Below, in pieces: positions 37,106-44,759 of a stretch of 64,000 nt of DNA. Each line of letters starts with the position of its first letter. Positions within the stretch are counted from its first letter, which is position 1. A model generated the notes under the pieces. The model saw nothing but the letters and a program-made list of their open reading frames with translations, made no database searches and was not told where the DNA came from. Source of the stretch: Maritimibacter sp. REDSEA-S28_B5 (GTDB taxonomy: Bacteria > Pseudomonadota > Alphaproteobacteria > Rhodobacterales > Rhodobacteraceae). Location of the stretch: the NCBI GenBank assembly GCA_001626765.1, contig LUOO01000016.1:1-64000 (forward strand), read 5' to 3'. Made by a program: the position numbers and the translations under genes.

Positions 37106-37154
37106 TTTACACCCGGGTAAAAATCTGCGACAGCGCATTACACCCGGGTAAAAA
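37106..37154. promoter_or_regulatory. Duplicated palindromic operator between DUF2239 and GIY-YIG-like genes
   Basis: The 64-bp divergent gap holds two copies of (T/A)TTACACCCGGGTAAAAA at 37106-37123 and 37137-37154, identical at 17 of 18 positions. Each is centred on the perfect palindrome ACCCGGGT and extended by TTAC/GTAA. Centre spacing is 31 bp, about three helical turns, as for cooperative repressor binding. The regulator is not in the window. The first copy overlaps the DUF2239 ribosome-binding region. Confidence 0.75.
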
Positions 37155-37168
37155 GAGAGACAAGGGAA

Positions 37169-37501
37169 ATGTCGGACAGAACCAAGGCGCACAGGCGCGC
37201 TGCCATCGACGCCTACAAGGAACGGAAAGCCGACTGGGCCATCGTCGCGGTCCGGATCGGCACCTCGACATGGCTCAAGGCCGTGGCCGATCCCGCCGCC
37301 TTTGAAAGGCGCATGAGCTTCACTCTGCGCACGGGCTCCGCGCTCACCCCGGACATGGCCGCCGCGTTCCGTGATGTGGGCCAGTTCAATCTCGACATCC
37401 TCGAACGGCTCGACCCGGAACTCTCCGACATGGCGCGCGAGACCCGCGTCAAGGAACGCCTCGCCCATTGGGCCACGGAAACCGGGGGCAGGGCGCTCTG
37501 A
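37169..37501 (+). CDS. GIY-YIG-like protein lacking catalytic residues
   Basis: This 110-residue protein aligns by eye with small GIY-YIG nuclease-like proteins of the type RKAAIxAYKxRKxxxGIYAIR: here RRAAIDAYKERKADWAIVAVR, then FERRMSFTLRTGSALTPDMAAAF and KERLAHWATETGG. The catalytic GIY tyrosine is replaced (AIV) and no YIG/WVG equivalent remains, so nuclease activity is doubtful. The assignment is from memory of the family and moderately secure. It starts 14 bp after the second operator copy, suggesting tight co-regulation with DUF2239. Confidence 0.6.
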   Translation: MSDRTKAHRRAAIDAYKERKADWAIVAVRIGTSTWLKAVADPAAFERRMSFTLRTGSALTPDMAAAFRDVGQFNLDILERLDPELSDMARETRVKERLAHWATETGGRAL

Positions 37502-37567
37502 CCGCGCGCCCTTTCATCTTTCCCTAAATACGCACATCTGCCGCCGCCACGGGCGCGCCGCGAGAGG

Positions 37568-38653
37568 TCAGCGCATCCAGAAGCCCTCTTTCTTGATCTG
37601 GTTGCGGATCTGTTTTTCCTGCCGGGGCAGGTCCGCGCGGTCGAACATCTCGCGCACCTTGTGGCCGCGTCCCTGGTAGATCATCCGGAGCATCGGGTCG
37701 TAGGACTTGAGCACCTTCTTGATCCTGTTCGGGGCTGCCGACATCTCGATCGCCTCGATAACGGCGTCCGCCTCGCGGGCATAGGCCAGCGGCAGCACCC
37801 GCCAGTGGCAGGTGATGTCGCCGTCGAGCCCGGCCAGTTCCGGCCCCGGTCGCCCGCCGCCGAGGGACGAGATGACAAGGGGCAGGGCGATCTGATCGAG
37901 CCAGGGGAAAATCTCCTGACAGACCAGCGCCTCGGGCGGATGGTCCCGGATCGCGAGCGCCATTTCGAGGAACCGCTGGCCGAACACCACCGGGTCCGGC
38001 CCGTTGAACCAGCCCGCGTTGAAATAAAGGTAGCGGCCCCAGTATTCGTCCGGTTCGCTCAGGTCGAGCGAGCCCTCGAAATCCAGGCCGAAGGCGTCGT
38101 AGAGCGATTTCCACGTCTCGGTATAGCCCGGTCCGTAAAGCTCGATCTGTGGCCATGTGCCTTCGCGCTTCATCGAGGCGGAGGGGCGGTCGAAATCCAC
38201 GGGCAGGGCGGAGAGCGGCCCCGCCACCACCGTGTCGCTGTCGAAAAAGAAGAATGGCTCGCCCTTGGGCAGGACCGCGAGCGCCTCGATCTTGTTGCCC
38301 TGCGGATAGCTCTCGCCGAAGTGGCGATTCTCGAAAGGCACGATCTCGGCATCGAGCGACAACAGCGCCTCGCGTTGATCCACGCTCATGCGAGGGTCCT
38401 GCGCCCAGAGCGGCCCCGGCTGGGGTTCGGCCACGATGATCCGGCCCTTGAAGCCAGGGTCATACTTGCGCAGCGAGGCGGCAAAGAGGATCGCCTCGTA
38501 GCCGATCCGCCCGCCCTGACCGATGATGAGGATGTTGAAAATGCGGGCGGAGGTACCGGGTCCCGCGCTATTTTCCGCCACCGCGTCACTGTTAGCGGGT
38601 GACTTTGTTGCAGGCTTGCGCGGTGCAGCCGTTTTCCGCGTGGTTTTCGCCAT
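37568..38653 (-). CDS. Glycosyltransferase-fold (GT-A-like) protein of unknown substrate
   Basis: This 361-residue soluble protein has a basic, Ala/Lys/Pro-rich N-terminus (AKTTRKTAAPRKPATKSPAN). It then has NILIIGQGGRIGYEAILFAASLR, a GT-A-like core with the acidic motif FFFFDSDTVVAGPLSALP (DSD, like a DxD metal site), and GRYLYFNAGWFNGPDP. The pattern fits a family of uncharacterised glycosyltransferase-like proteins in Roseobacters. Donor and acceptor are unknown. I used ATG 38653, which follows a GGAAAT stretch; longer in-frame starts extend into an unconserved region. It is divergent from the small secreted protein. Confidence 0.7.
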   Translation of the reverse strand: MAKTTRKTAAPRKPATKSPANSDAVAENSAGPGTSARIFNILIIGQGGRIGYEAILFAASLRKYDPGFKGRIIVAEPQPGPLWAQDPRMSVDQREALLSLDAEIVPFENRHFGESYPQGNKIEALAVLPKGEPFFFFDSDTVVAGPLSALPVDFDRPSASMKREGTWPQIELYGPGYTETWKSLYDAFGLDFEGSLDLSEPDEYWGRYLYFNAGWFNGPDPVVFGQRFLEMALAIRDHPPEALVCQEIFPWLDQIALPLVISSLGGGRPGPELAGLDGDITCHWRVLPLAYAREADAVIEAIEMSAAPNRIKKVLKSYDPMLRMIYQGRGHKVREMFDRADLPRQEKQIRNQIKKEGFWMR

Positions 38654-38765
38654 TTCCGTCCGACCGCCTTTGCTCGTCTGGTGATTTTGCGCCAGTATAG
38701 GCAGCGTGCCGGGCCGAGGGAACGGTCGCGGCGCACATGATCGGGACGAAAAGGGGATTGGGGCG

Positions 38766-39167
38766 ATGCGGATGCGGCTGGCAGGATGTCTTGCGGCGGG
38801 TGTCATGGCTCTGTCGGGCAGTGCCTCGGCGCAGGACGCCAAGCAGATTCTCGATCTGACCAAGACGAGCTGGATCGCGGTGCGCGAATACCAGGGTCAG
38901 GATCTGGTCTACTTTAGCAATATCCTCGCCTGGCGCTGCGGAGTGGAGCGGATTCGTTACGCCGTGAACGGCGAGGGGCTGAAGCGGCTGGAAACCGAAC
39001 CCTGCTACACCGACGAAGTCTCGCCCAACGCGATCAAGGCCGAAGGCGTGCAGCCCTATGTGGCTTTTCCCCAAGGCAGCGTGAAATCGGTCATGGTCGA
39101 GGTGAGCTTTCCGGACGGCTCCGAGCAGGTCATGGATTACGCTCGCGCGCAGGTCCTGACGCGCTGA
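38766..39167 (+). CDS. Secreted protein of unknown function
   Basis: This 133-residue protein has a signal peptide (1-22, LAAGVMALSGSASAQ). The mature part contains two cysteines (ILAWRCGVERIRYAVN and ETEPCYTDEVSPNAI) that could form a disulfide in the periplasm, and it ends in VMVEVSFPDGSEQVMDYARAQVL. I do not recognise a domain, though similar short periplasmic proteins are widespread in Rhodobacterales. It converges on the flavin reductase gene, with only 11 bp between stops. Confidence 0.7.
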   Translation: MRMRLAGCLAAGVMALSGSASAQDAKQILDLTKTSWIAVREYQGQDLVYFSNILAWRCGVERIRYAVNGEGLKRLETEPCYTDEVSPNAIKAEGVQPYVAFPQGSVKSVMVEVSFPDGSEQVMDYARAQVLTR

Positions 39168-39178
39168 GGATCACGTCC

Positions 39179-39700
39179 TTACACATCCTCGGGGTGCAGG
39201 AATGCGCCCCAGGCCCCGGACATGAACACGCGCGGGACCGAGGGCGACACGCTCACCCGGTCCACGTGGCCGATGATTACAGAATGGTCGCCCGCGTCGA
39301 TGCGGTCGCGGATGTGACATTCGAACCGGGCCGGGCAGCCCGAGATCAGCGGCACACCCTTGTCGTTCGCTTCCCATTCGACGCCGTCAAAGGCCTCGGC
39401 CGATTGGACGAAGCCGCGCGCGATGTCGTCCTGTGCCTCGCCCATGATGTGCAGCGCGAAATGGCTGGCTCCGGCAAAGACGTCGTGGCGTTTCGAGTTC
39501 TTGGCGGGGCACCACAAGATGAGCGGCGGATCCATCGAGACCGAGGTGAAACTGTTGACCGTGATTCCCATCGGTCCCGCGACGCTGTCCGCCGTAACCA
39601 CGGTCACGCCGGTCGCAAACAGCCCGAGCGCAGCCCGCATCTGTGACTGCGTTTCGGGGGAGGGAATGAAACTTGCGGTCTCGGCGCTGGGTCTGGGCAT
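39179..39700 (-). CDS. Flavin reductase family (FMN-binding split-barrel) protein
   Basis: This 173-residue protein carries the split-barrel flavin reductase signature: RAALGLFATGVTVVTADS, GITVNSFTSVSMDPPLILWCP, SHFALHIMGEAQ and the C-terminal GHVDRVSVSP. Such enzymes use NAD(P)H to reduce FMN or FAD for a partner monooxygenase, or act on other substrates. It lies 89 bp downstream of soxT on the same strand and may be the last gene of the soxS-soxR-soxT side. A flavin reductase is not a known part of the Sox pathway. Confidence 0.85.
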   Translation of the reverse strand: MPRPSAETASFIPSPETQSQMRAALGLFATGVTVVTADSVAGPMGITVNSFTSVSMDPPLILWCPAKNSKRHDVFAGASHFALHIMGEAQDDIARGFVQSAEAFDGVEWEANDKGVPLISGCPARFECHIRDRIDAGDHSVIIGHVDRVSVSPSVPRVFMSGAWGAFLHPEDV

Positions 39701-39789
39701 CGGGTCTCCTGTCGTTGACCGATACCTAGTCGCCGCGCGGCGGAAGGAAAAGGGCTGGCCCTCTCTCGGAACGGTCGGACCGCTGTGCG

Positions 39790-40860
39790 CTATTCCGCGG
39801 GCGCGAAGCCCTGGATAAGGTGACGCAGGCCCAGAGCCGCGCCCGCGACGATGGCGGCAAGGGTCACGGGTGCCCCGGCATAGAGCACGGACATGGCCGA
39901 CAGCCCCTGTCCGATGGAACAGCCAAAGGCAATCACGGCACCGACCCCCATGAGCGTCGCCCCCCCGATCTGGCGCTTGAGCTCGCGCGGGTCTTCGCAG
40001 GCCTCCCAGCGGAAATGACCCTTGATCATCGACCCGACAAAGGCGCCGGCGAGCACGCCCGCGACGCTTCCCACGCCGAAATTGACCGTGGCGCCTGAGG
40101 CGGTCATGAGCCAGAGGATCGTGTCGCCCAAGGGGGCGGAAAAGGTATGGCTCTCGACCGGGATCGGGTCGAACCCGTTGGCCGCGACCCAGGCCGTGCC
40201 GCCCCAGCCGATCACGACGGCGATCCCCGCGACGGCACCCCAGAGCGCCTTGTCCCAAGCCCGGCGCATGGCGGGGGAGGCAAGCATCGCGGCGATGATG
40301 ACGAGGCCCAGGCCGATCCCCAGAGCAGGGGCGGGCAGGCCGGTCGCGCCTTCGACCCATTGCGCGATGCCCGGCGGCATCTCGCCCGGATCCAGCGCCC
40401 GGTCGGGAAACAGGGCGACGCGGACAAAGGCGAGGGGGCCCGAGATCGTGACATAGGCGGCAAGCCCCATGACAAAGACGATGACGAAATTGCGCATGTC
40501 GCCCCCGCCCAGCCGCGCGAGCGCACCGAACCCGCAATTGCCCGCCAGCGCCATGCCGTAGCCGAAGATGAGGCCACCCACGACCGAGGCGGCGGGAAGC
40601 CACGCGAGGCGCAGGTAGACAGACTGCGACAGATCAAAGGCGCCAAGCCCGGCGAGCGTGAAGGTCCCGATCATGGCCACGCCGATGGCGATGCCCCACA
40701 TCCGCAGGCGCACCGTGCTTTCGGCATAAAGCGCATCCTCGATGGCCCCCAGCGTGCAGAACCGTCCCAGACGCGCGGACAGGCCGAGCAACAGCCCGCC
40801 GATAAGCCCAACCACCGCCGCAGCCTGTGCAGCGCCGATCATGTCTATGATGCCGGACAT
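39790..40860 (-). CDS. soxT: YeeE/YedE-family thiosulfate/sulfur transporter (SoxT)
   Basis: This 356-residue membrane protein has about nine or ten spans in two repeats, each with conserved glycine- and cysteine-bearing loops: SARLGRFCTLGAIEDA, YGMALAGNCGFGALARLG and AFGCSIGQGLSAMS. E. coli YeeE, a thiosulfate transporter, uses equivalent cysteines, and the family has been called SoxT when placed with soxR and soxS in Paracoccus. Uptake of thiosulfate or a sulfur intermediate across the inner membrane is the likely role. Its own promoter carries an exact ATTC-N8-GAAT site, so SoxR control is expected. Confidence 0.88.
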   Translation of the reverse strand: MSGIIDMIGAAQAAAVVGLIGGLLLGLSARLGRFCTLGAIEDALYAESTVRLRMWGIAIGVAMIGTFTLAGLGAFDLSQSVYLRLAWLPAASVVGGLIFGYGMALAGNCGFGALARLGGGDMRNFVIVFVMGLAAYVTISGPLAFVRVALFPDRALDPGEMPPGIAQWVEGATGLPAPALGIGLGLVIIAAMLASPAMRRAWDKALWGAVAGIAVVIGWGGTAWVAANGFDPIPVESHTFSAPLGDTILWLMTASGATVNFGVGSVAGVLAGAFVGSMIKGHFRWEACEDPRELKRQIGGATLMGVGAVIAFGCSIGQGLSAMSVLYAGAPVTLAAIVAGAALGLRHLIQGFAPAE

Positions 40861-40942
40861 GCCATTCCTCCCGGTCCCGCGCGAGGGCGGGGCGCTTTGC
40901 TCCTCCCGGTCGGACGGCAGGCACCCTGACGTCTGACCTGTC

Positions 40943-40958
40943 ATTCAGTAAAGCGAAT
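40943..40958. promoter_or_regulatory. SqrR/SoxR-type operator upstream of soxT
   Basis: ATTC-AGTAAAGC-GAAT lies 82 bp before the soxT start, within the 178-bp gap behind soxR. It matches the published ATTC-N8-GAAT consensus of SqrR-class repressors exactly. Confidence 0.7.
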
Positions 40959-41038
40959 ACATCTAAGAGGAATCAAGCGATTCCGGCGCGTTTCACCGCG
41001 GCACGTCTCAGTTGTGATCGGGGAAGGGCGCGTTGCCC

Positions 41039-41398
41039 TTATTCTGCTGCCTTCGCCTTGCCCTGATCGACCGAGCAGAACATGTCGTAGATGACTTCCA
41101 GCACCCGGCGCGGGCGGTCGTCGGCAAGAGAGTAGTAGATCGCCTTGCCGTCACGGCGCGGCTTGACCAGACCCTCGAGCCGAAGCCGGGCAAGCTGTTG
41201 GGAAACAGCGGCTTGGCGGGCGGCGAGCAGGTCCTCGAGCTCGGTTACGGATTTCTCGCCGGTGACGAGGTGACAGAGGATCATGAGCCGTCCCTCGTGG
41301 CTGATCGCCTTGAGAAAAGCCGAGGCGTCGCAGGCCGAGGCGACCATCATGTCCATGTCCTCTTCCGACATGTCTGCCGTGATCTTGGGAACCGCCAT
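41039..41398 (-). CDS. soxR: SoxR, thiol-redox ArsR-family repressor of sox genes
   Basis: This 119-residue winged-helix repressor has Cys42 (GRLMILCHLVTGE) and Cys108 (IYDMFCSVDQG) 66 residues apart, the same spacing as Cys41 and Cys107 of the persulfide sensor SqrR. A third Cys23 is in VASACDAS. The recognition helix region is RQAAVSQQLARLRLEGLV. By family knowledge, polysulfide forms a tetrasulfide bridge between the two cysteines and releases the DNA. I chose ATG 41398 (MAVPKITADM) by family start; ATG 41428 is possible. It lies between soxS and soxT. Confidence 0.93.
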   Translation of the reverse strand: MAVPKITADMSEEDMDMMVASACDASAFLKAISHEGRLMILCHLVTGEKSVTELEDLLAARQAAVSQQLARLRLEGLVKPRRDGKAIYYSLADDRPRRVLEVIYDMFCSVDQGKAKAAE

Positions 41399-41477
41399 TC
41401 CAAACATCCCTAAATACTGATGCCGCATGTTACCGCGACGTCCATTCCATGCATATATCTAAATGCGAGACAAATTT

Positions 41478-41873
41478 TCAACCGTCGAGCGGCTCCGATG
41501 CGGGCAGGTCCATCGCGATGCCCTGCGCCTTGAGCATCATGCCCAGAAGACCCCAGAAGAAATCCTCGCCCGGATAGCCCTCGATCCGCGCCAGTTCCGC
41601 GCCGTCTTCGACGAGCAGGAAGGTGGGCGTGAAGTTCACGGGGCGGGCGAGGGCATAGGGGCTGTCATTCACGGTGGAGAGTTGCACCCGGACCAGCGGG
41701 GCGGCCCGGCCTTCGGCGGTCTTGGGGTATTCCTCGGAGACGTCCCGGTCCCAGGCCCGGCAATAGGCGCAACCTGGCTGTTCGACCATGACAAGCTCCG
41801 CCGCCCTTGCGGTAAACATCGGAAGCCCCGCCAAGGGCAGGGCGAGGATCACGGCAGCGAACAGGTGGCGCAT
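41478..41873 (-). CDS. soxS: Periplasmic thioredoxin-like SoxS
   Basis: This 131-residue protein has a signal peptide (1-24, LPLAGLPMFTARAA) and a thioredoxin fold with active-site CAYC (residues 35-38, EQPGCAYCRAWDRDV) and cis-Pro loop VNFTPTFLLVEDG. In Paracoccus, SoxS keeps the SoxY carrier cysteine in a reactive state using electrons passed by SoxV. It is the first gene of the minus-strand arm and is divergent from soxV across 88 bp, so both arms can be controlled from the same gap. Confidence 0.93.
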   Translation of the reverse strand: MRHLFAAVILALPLAGLPMFTARAAELVMVEQPGCAYCRAWDRDVSEEYPKTAEGRAAPLVRVQLSTVNDSPYALARPVNFTPTFLLVEDGAELARIEGYPGEDFFWGLLGMMLKAQGIAMDLPASEPLDG

Positions 41874-41908
41874 TGCGAAATTCCGAGTTGACCGAACGTA
41901 TCCAAGAA

Positions 41909-41925
41909 ACATAATGCGTTTATGT
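41909..41925. promoter_or_regulatory. Palindrome in the soxS-soxV divergent promoter region
   Basis: ACATAA-TGCGT-TTATGT is a perfect 6-bp-arm inverted repeat centred between the divergent soxS and soxV genes, where SoxR binds in characterised relatives. It departs from ATTC-N8-GAAT, so binding is inference. Confidence 0.5.
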
Positions 41926-41961
41926 AACCCGATCAATGCGCGGGTTGCATGGGGAGGATCA

Positions 41962-42702
41962 ATGTTCGGTGACATTTCATATGGCGGCGCGGCCCTCGCG
42001 GGGCTTATCGCGTTCTTCACGCCCTGTATCCTGCCCATGGTGCCTTTCTACCTGTCCTACATGGCGGGGGTCAGCATGGCCCAGCTCAATGACGAAGGCG
42101 GGATCGAGCCAGGGGCGCAGCGCAGGCTCATCGTCTCGGCTTTTTTCTTCGCGCTCGGCGTGACCACGATCTTTGGCCTTCTGGGGCTGGGGGCCACGGC
42201 GGTGGGGCAGGCCTTTGCCCAGTGGAAACAGGTGCTGTCCTATGTCGCCGCCGCGATCATCTTTGTCTTCGGGCTGCATTTCCTGCACCTCATCCGCATT
42301 CCTTTCCTGATGCGCGAGGCGCGGATGCAGTCGAAGGCCGACCCGTCGACTGTGGTCGGCGCCTATCTCATGGGGCTTGCCTTCGGCTTTGGCTGGACCG
42401 CCTGCGTCGGTCCCGTGCTCGCCTCGATCCTGATGATCGCGGCGATGAAGGATTCGCTCTGGCAGGGTGGGAGCCTTCTCATCACCTTCGGCCTCGGCAT
42501 GACCGCGCCTTTCGTCATCGCCGCGGTCTTTGCCCAGCAGTTCCTGCGTTTCATGGCCCGGAACCGAAAATACATGCCCTACGTGGAAAAGGTCATGGGC
42601 GTCATGCTCATCCTTTTCGCCGTGCTCATCGCCACCGGATCGGTCAATGCGATCTCGAACTGGCTTATCGAAACCTTCCCCATGTTCTCGACCATGGGCT
42701 GA
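41962..42702 (+). CDS. soxV: CcdA-family transmembrane thiol reductant transporter SoxV
   Basis: This 246-residue protein has six to seven spans of the DsbD/CcdA fold. Its two redox cysteines are in AFFTPCILPMVPFYLSYM (near residue 22) and FGWTACVGPVLASILMI (near 153). It passes electrons from cytoplasmic thioredoxin to periplasmic SoxW and SoxS. An AGGATC-type ribosome site (GGGGAGGATCA) precedes ATG 41962. It is the first gene of the plus-strand sox transcript and is followed 14 bp later by soxW. Confidence 0.95.
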   Translation: MFGDISYGGAALAGLIAFFTPCILPMVPFYLSYMAGVSMAQLNDEGGIEPGAQRRLIVSAFFFALGVTTIFGLLGLGATAVGQAFAQWKQVLSYVAAAIIFVFGLHFLHLIRIPFLMREARMQSKADPSTVVGAYLMGLAFGFGWTACVGPVLASILMIAAMKDSLWQGGSLLITFGLGMTAPFVIAAVFAQQFLRFMARNRKYMPYVEKVMGVMLILFAVLIATGSVNAISNWLIETFPMFSTMG

Positions 42703-42716
42703 CCGGGGGATCCCTC

Positions 42717-43310
42717 ATGCGCTTTCTTGCCGCCATCGCCGCCGCCGCCATCGCGTTTCCTGCCTTTGCCGCCACCATGGGCGACGACGGGCTGCACAAG
42801 GAGGTCTGGATGCGCGACACCTTCAAGGATGTCGCCGAGGATCTGGCCGAGGCCGAGGCCGAAGGGAAACGGCTGATGATCCTGTGGGAACAGCGCGGCT
42901 GCATCTACTGCACCAAGATGCATGAAGAGGTGTTTCCCCGTCCCGACCTTGCGGCCTACATCGAAGAGAATTTCTTTGTCGTGCAGATGAACCTGTTCGG
43001 CGATGTCGAGGTGACCGATCTCGACGGAGAAACCCTTTCGGAAAAGGACATGGCGATGAAATGGGGTGTCATGTTCACGCCCACGATGATGTTTCTGCCC
43101 CATCCGGACGAAATCGAAGCCGGTGCGACCGCGCGCGACGCGGCGCAGGAGGTGGCCATCATGCCGGGTGCGTTCGGCTATCACACCACCAAGAACCTGA
43201 TGACCTTCGTATTTGACGAGGCTTACAAGAACGGCGAGAACTTTCAGAAGTATCACGCTGCCAAGTTTGCCGAATGGCAGGCCGCGAACCCCGGAGAAAG
43301 TGGAGATTAG
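42717..43310 (+). CDS. soxW: Periplasmic thioredoxin SoxW
   Basis: This 197-residue protein has a signal peptide (1-18) and a thioredoxin-like domain whose active site is CIYC (residues 62-65, WEQRGCIYCTKMHEEVFP), with cis-Pro loop GVMFTPTMMFLP. It is the electron acceptor of SoxV and supports reactivation of Sox proteins; it is dispensable for thiosulfate oxidation in Paracoccus. The gene ends 134 bp before soxX, and that gap carries operator-like repeats, so soxX probably has its own promoter. Confidence 0.92.
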   Translation: MRFLAAIAAAAIAFPAFAATMGDDGLHKEVWMRDTFKDVAEDLAEAEAEGKRLMILWEQRGCIYCTKMHEEVFPRPDLAAYIEENFFVVQMNLFGDVEVTDLDGETLSEKDMAMKWGVMFTPTMMFLPHPDEIEAGATARDAAQEVAIMPGAFGYHTTKNLMTFVFDEAYKNGENFQKYHAAKFAEWQAANPGESGD

Positions 43311-43364
43311 GGCCCTCGGTCGCGCTGCGTCGCGGCGCATCGGTCAGGGCTGGCGACCTAATGA

Positions 43365-43434
43365 ATTCAGTAATCACAATTTGTGATTGGCAAATTGTCG
43401 CAGGTCGCATACGGTCGTATTCAGAAATCGTGAT
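43365..43434. promoter_or_regulatory. SoxR-type operator region upstream of soxX
   Basis: Two degenerate copies of the operator, ATTCAGTAATCACAAT (43365-43380) and ATTCAGAAATCGTGAT (43419-43434), share 12 of 16 bases. The first resembles the exact soxT site (13 of 16). A perfect inverted repeat AATCACA-ATT-TGTGATT overlaps the first copy at 43372-43388. This soxW-soxX gap is a known SoxR target in relatives. Confidence 0.6.
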
Positions 43435-43444
43435 GGGAGGAATC

Positions 43445-43924
43445 ATGAAGCGGACAACGATGGCGCTCGCCGCTTTCGTGGCAGGGACGGGCTTGGCCTT
43501 GGCCGAGGATATCGCGCCCGGCGACGTGCAGTTCGACGGCTACGAAGTTCAGGCGAGCCTGACCGGCGCGACCGGCAACCCCGAAGAGGGGCGAAAGGTC
43601 GTCACCTCGAAATCCATGGGCAACTGCATCGCCTGCCATGCGGCCGAGGATTATGCCGACCAGCAGTTTGGTGGCGAGGTCGGACCGCCGCTCGACGGCG
43701 TGGCAGATCGCTGGACCGAGGCGGAGCTGCGCGGGATCGTGGCCAATGCCAAGATCGCTTTCGACGGCACGGTGATGCCGGCCTTCTACAAGGTCGATGG
43801 ATATACCCGGCTGGGCGACGCCTTCACCGGCAAGGCCTGGCCCGCCGACAAGCCCGTGACGCCGCTTCTCAGCGCGCAACAGATCGAAGATGCGGTCGCC
43901 TACCTGATGACTCTGCACGAGTGA
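43445..43924 (+). CDS. soxX: Monoheme cytochrome c SoxX
   Basis: This 159-residue protein has a signal peptide (1-20) and one c-type heme site CIACH (61-65), with the likely axial Met111 in GTVMPAFYKVDGY. SoxX and SoxA form the heterodimer that joins thiosulfate oxidatively to the SoxY cysteine. The insertion YTRLGDAFTGKAWPADKP is typical of SoxX. An AGGAGG-type site precedes ATG 43445. It heads the structural gene series soxXYZA. Confidence 0.95.
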   Translation: MKRTTMALAAFVAGTGLALAEDIAPGDVQFDGYEVQASLTGATGNPEEGRKVVTSKSMGNCIACHAAEDYADQQFGGEVGPPLDGVADRWTEAELRGIVANAKIAFDGTVMPAFYKVDGYTRLGDAFTGKAWPADKPVTPLLSAQQIEDAVAYLMTLHE

Positions 43925-43961
43925 TCCGGACCGACCGAACGAACGAGGAGATCAACAGACC

Positions 43962-44378
43962 ATGAAACTGACACGACGTGATGCACTGGCCCTGGGCCTC
44001 GGCGCAACCGCCGTCGCCATGCTGCCAATGCGCGCCGTCGCAGCGGCTGACGAGGCCATCGCGGCCTTCACCGGCGGCGCGGCGGTGGGCGAGGGCGACC
44101 TGAGCCTCGATGCCCCCGAGATCGCGGAAAACGGCAATACCGTTCCGATCACCATCGACGCGCCCGGCGCGACAGCCGTGGCCATCTTTGCCGCCGGCAA
44201 CCCGACCCCCGCGGTCGCGACCTTCAACTTCGGTCCTGCCGCGGGAAGCCAGACCGCCTCGACCCGGATCCGGCTTGCCGGAACCCAAGACGTCATCGCC
44301 GTGGCCCAGTTGGCCGACGGCAGCTTCGTGCAGACCGCCAAGACCGTGAAGGTCACCATCGGCGGATGCGGCGGCTGA
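43962..44378 (+). CDS. soxY: Sulfur carrier protein SoxY
   Basis: This 138-residue protein has a twin-arginine signal (KLTRRDALALGLG) and the swinging C-terminal arm ending GGCGG (134-138), whose cysteine holds the sulfur substrate as it moves between SoxXA, SoxB and SoxCD. The soluble immunoglobulin-like core (ITIDAPGATAVAIFAAGNPTP) is intact. The ribosome site GAGGAG lies before ATG 43962. It pairs with SoxZ 26 bp downstream and is exported with it by the Tat system. Confidence 0.97.
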   Translation: MKLTRRDALALGLGATAVAMLPMRAVAAADEAIAAFTGGAAVGEGDLSLDAPEIAENGNTVPITIDAPGATAVAIFAAGNPTPAVATFNFGPAAGSQTASTRIRLAGTQDVIAVAQLADGSFVQTAKTVKVTIGGCGG

Positions 44379-44404
44379 TCAGCGGAACTTAGGAGACTAC
44401 GAAT

Positions 44405-44734
44405 ATGGCAGATGGTGTAAAACCCCGCGTCAAAGCCCCGAAATCCGCAGCCGCGGGCGAGGTGGTGACGCTCAAGACCCTGATCTCGCACCCGATGGAA
44501 TCGGGCCAGCGCAAGGACAAGGACGGCAACGTCATCCCGCGCTCGATCATCAACCGTTTCACCTGCGAGCTGAACGGGAACATGGTGGTGGACGTGACGC
44601 TGGAACCGGCGATCTCGACCAACCCCTACATTGAATTTGACGCCAAGGTCGATGCGGCCGGCGCGTTCAAGTTCACCTGGTATGACGATGACGGCTCAGT
44701 CTACGAGGACACGTCGGACATTGCGATCGCCTGA
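44405..44734 (+). CDS. soxZ: SoxZ, partner of SoxY
   Basis: This 109-residue protein has no signal of its own; it is co-exported with SoxY. Family segments are VTLKTLISHPMESGQRKD, IINRFTCELNGNMV, ISTNPYIEFDAKV and FKFTWYDDDGSVYEDTS. SoxZ forms the other half of the SoxYZ carrier and shapes access to the SoxY cysteine arm. The length is normal. It lies between soxY and soxA with short spacers, each carrying its own ribosome site. Confidence 0.97.
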   Translation: MADGVKPRVKAPKSAAAGEVVTLKTLISHPMESGQRKDKDGNVIPRSIINRFTCELNGNMVVDVTLEPAISTNPYIEFDAKVDAAGAFKFTWYDDDGSVYEDTSDIAIA

Positions 44735-44759
44735 ACCGGGCAGCAGGAGGGAGGAGCAT

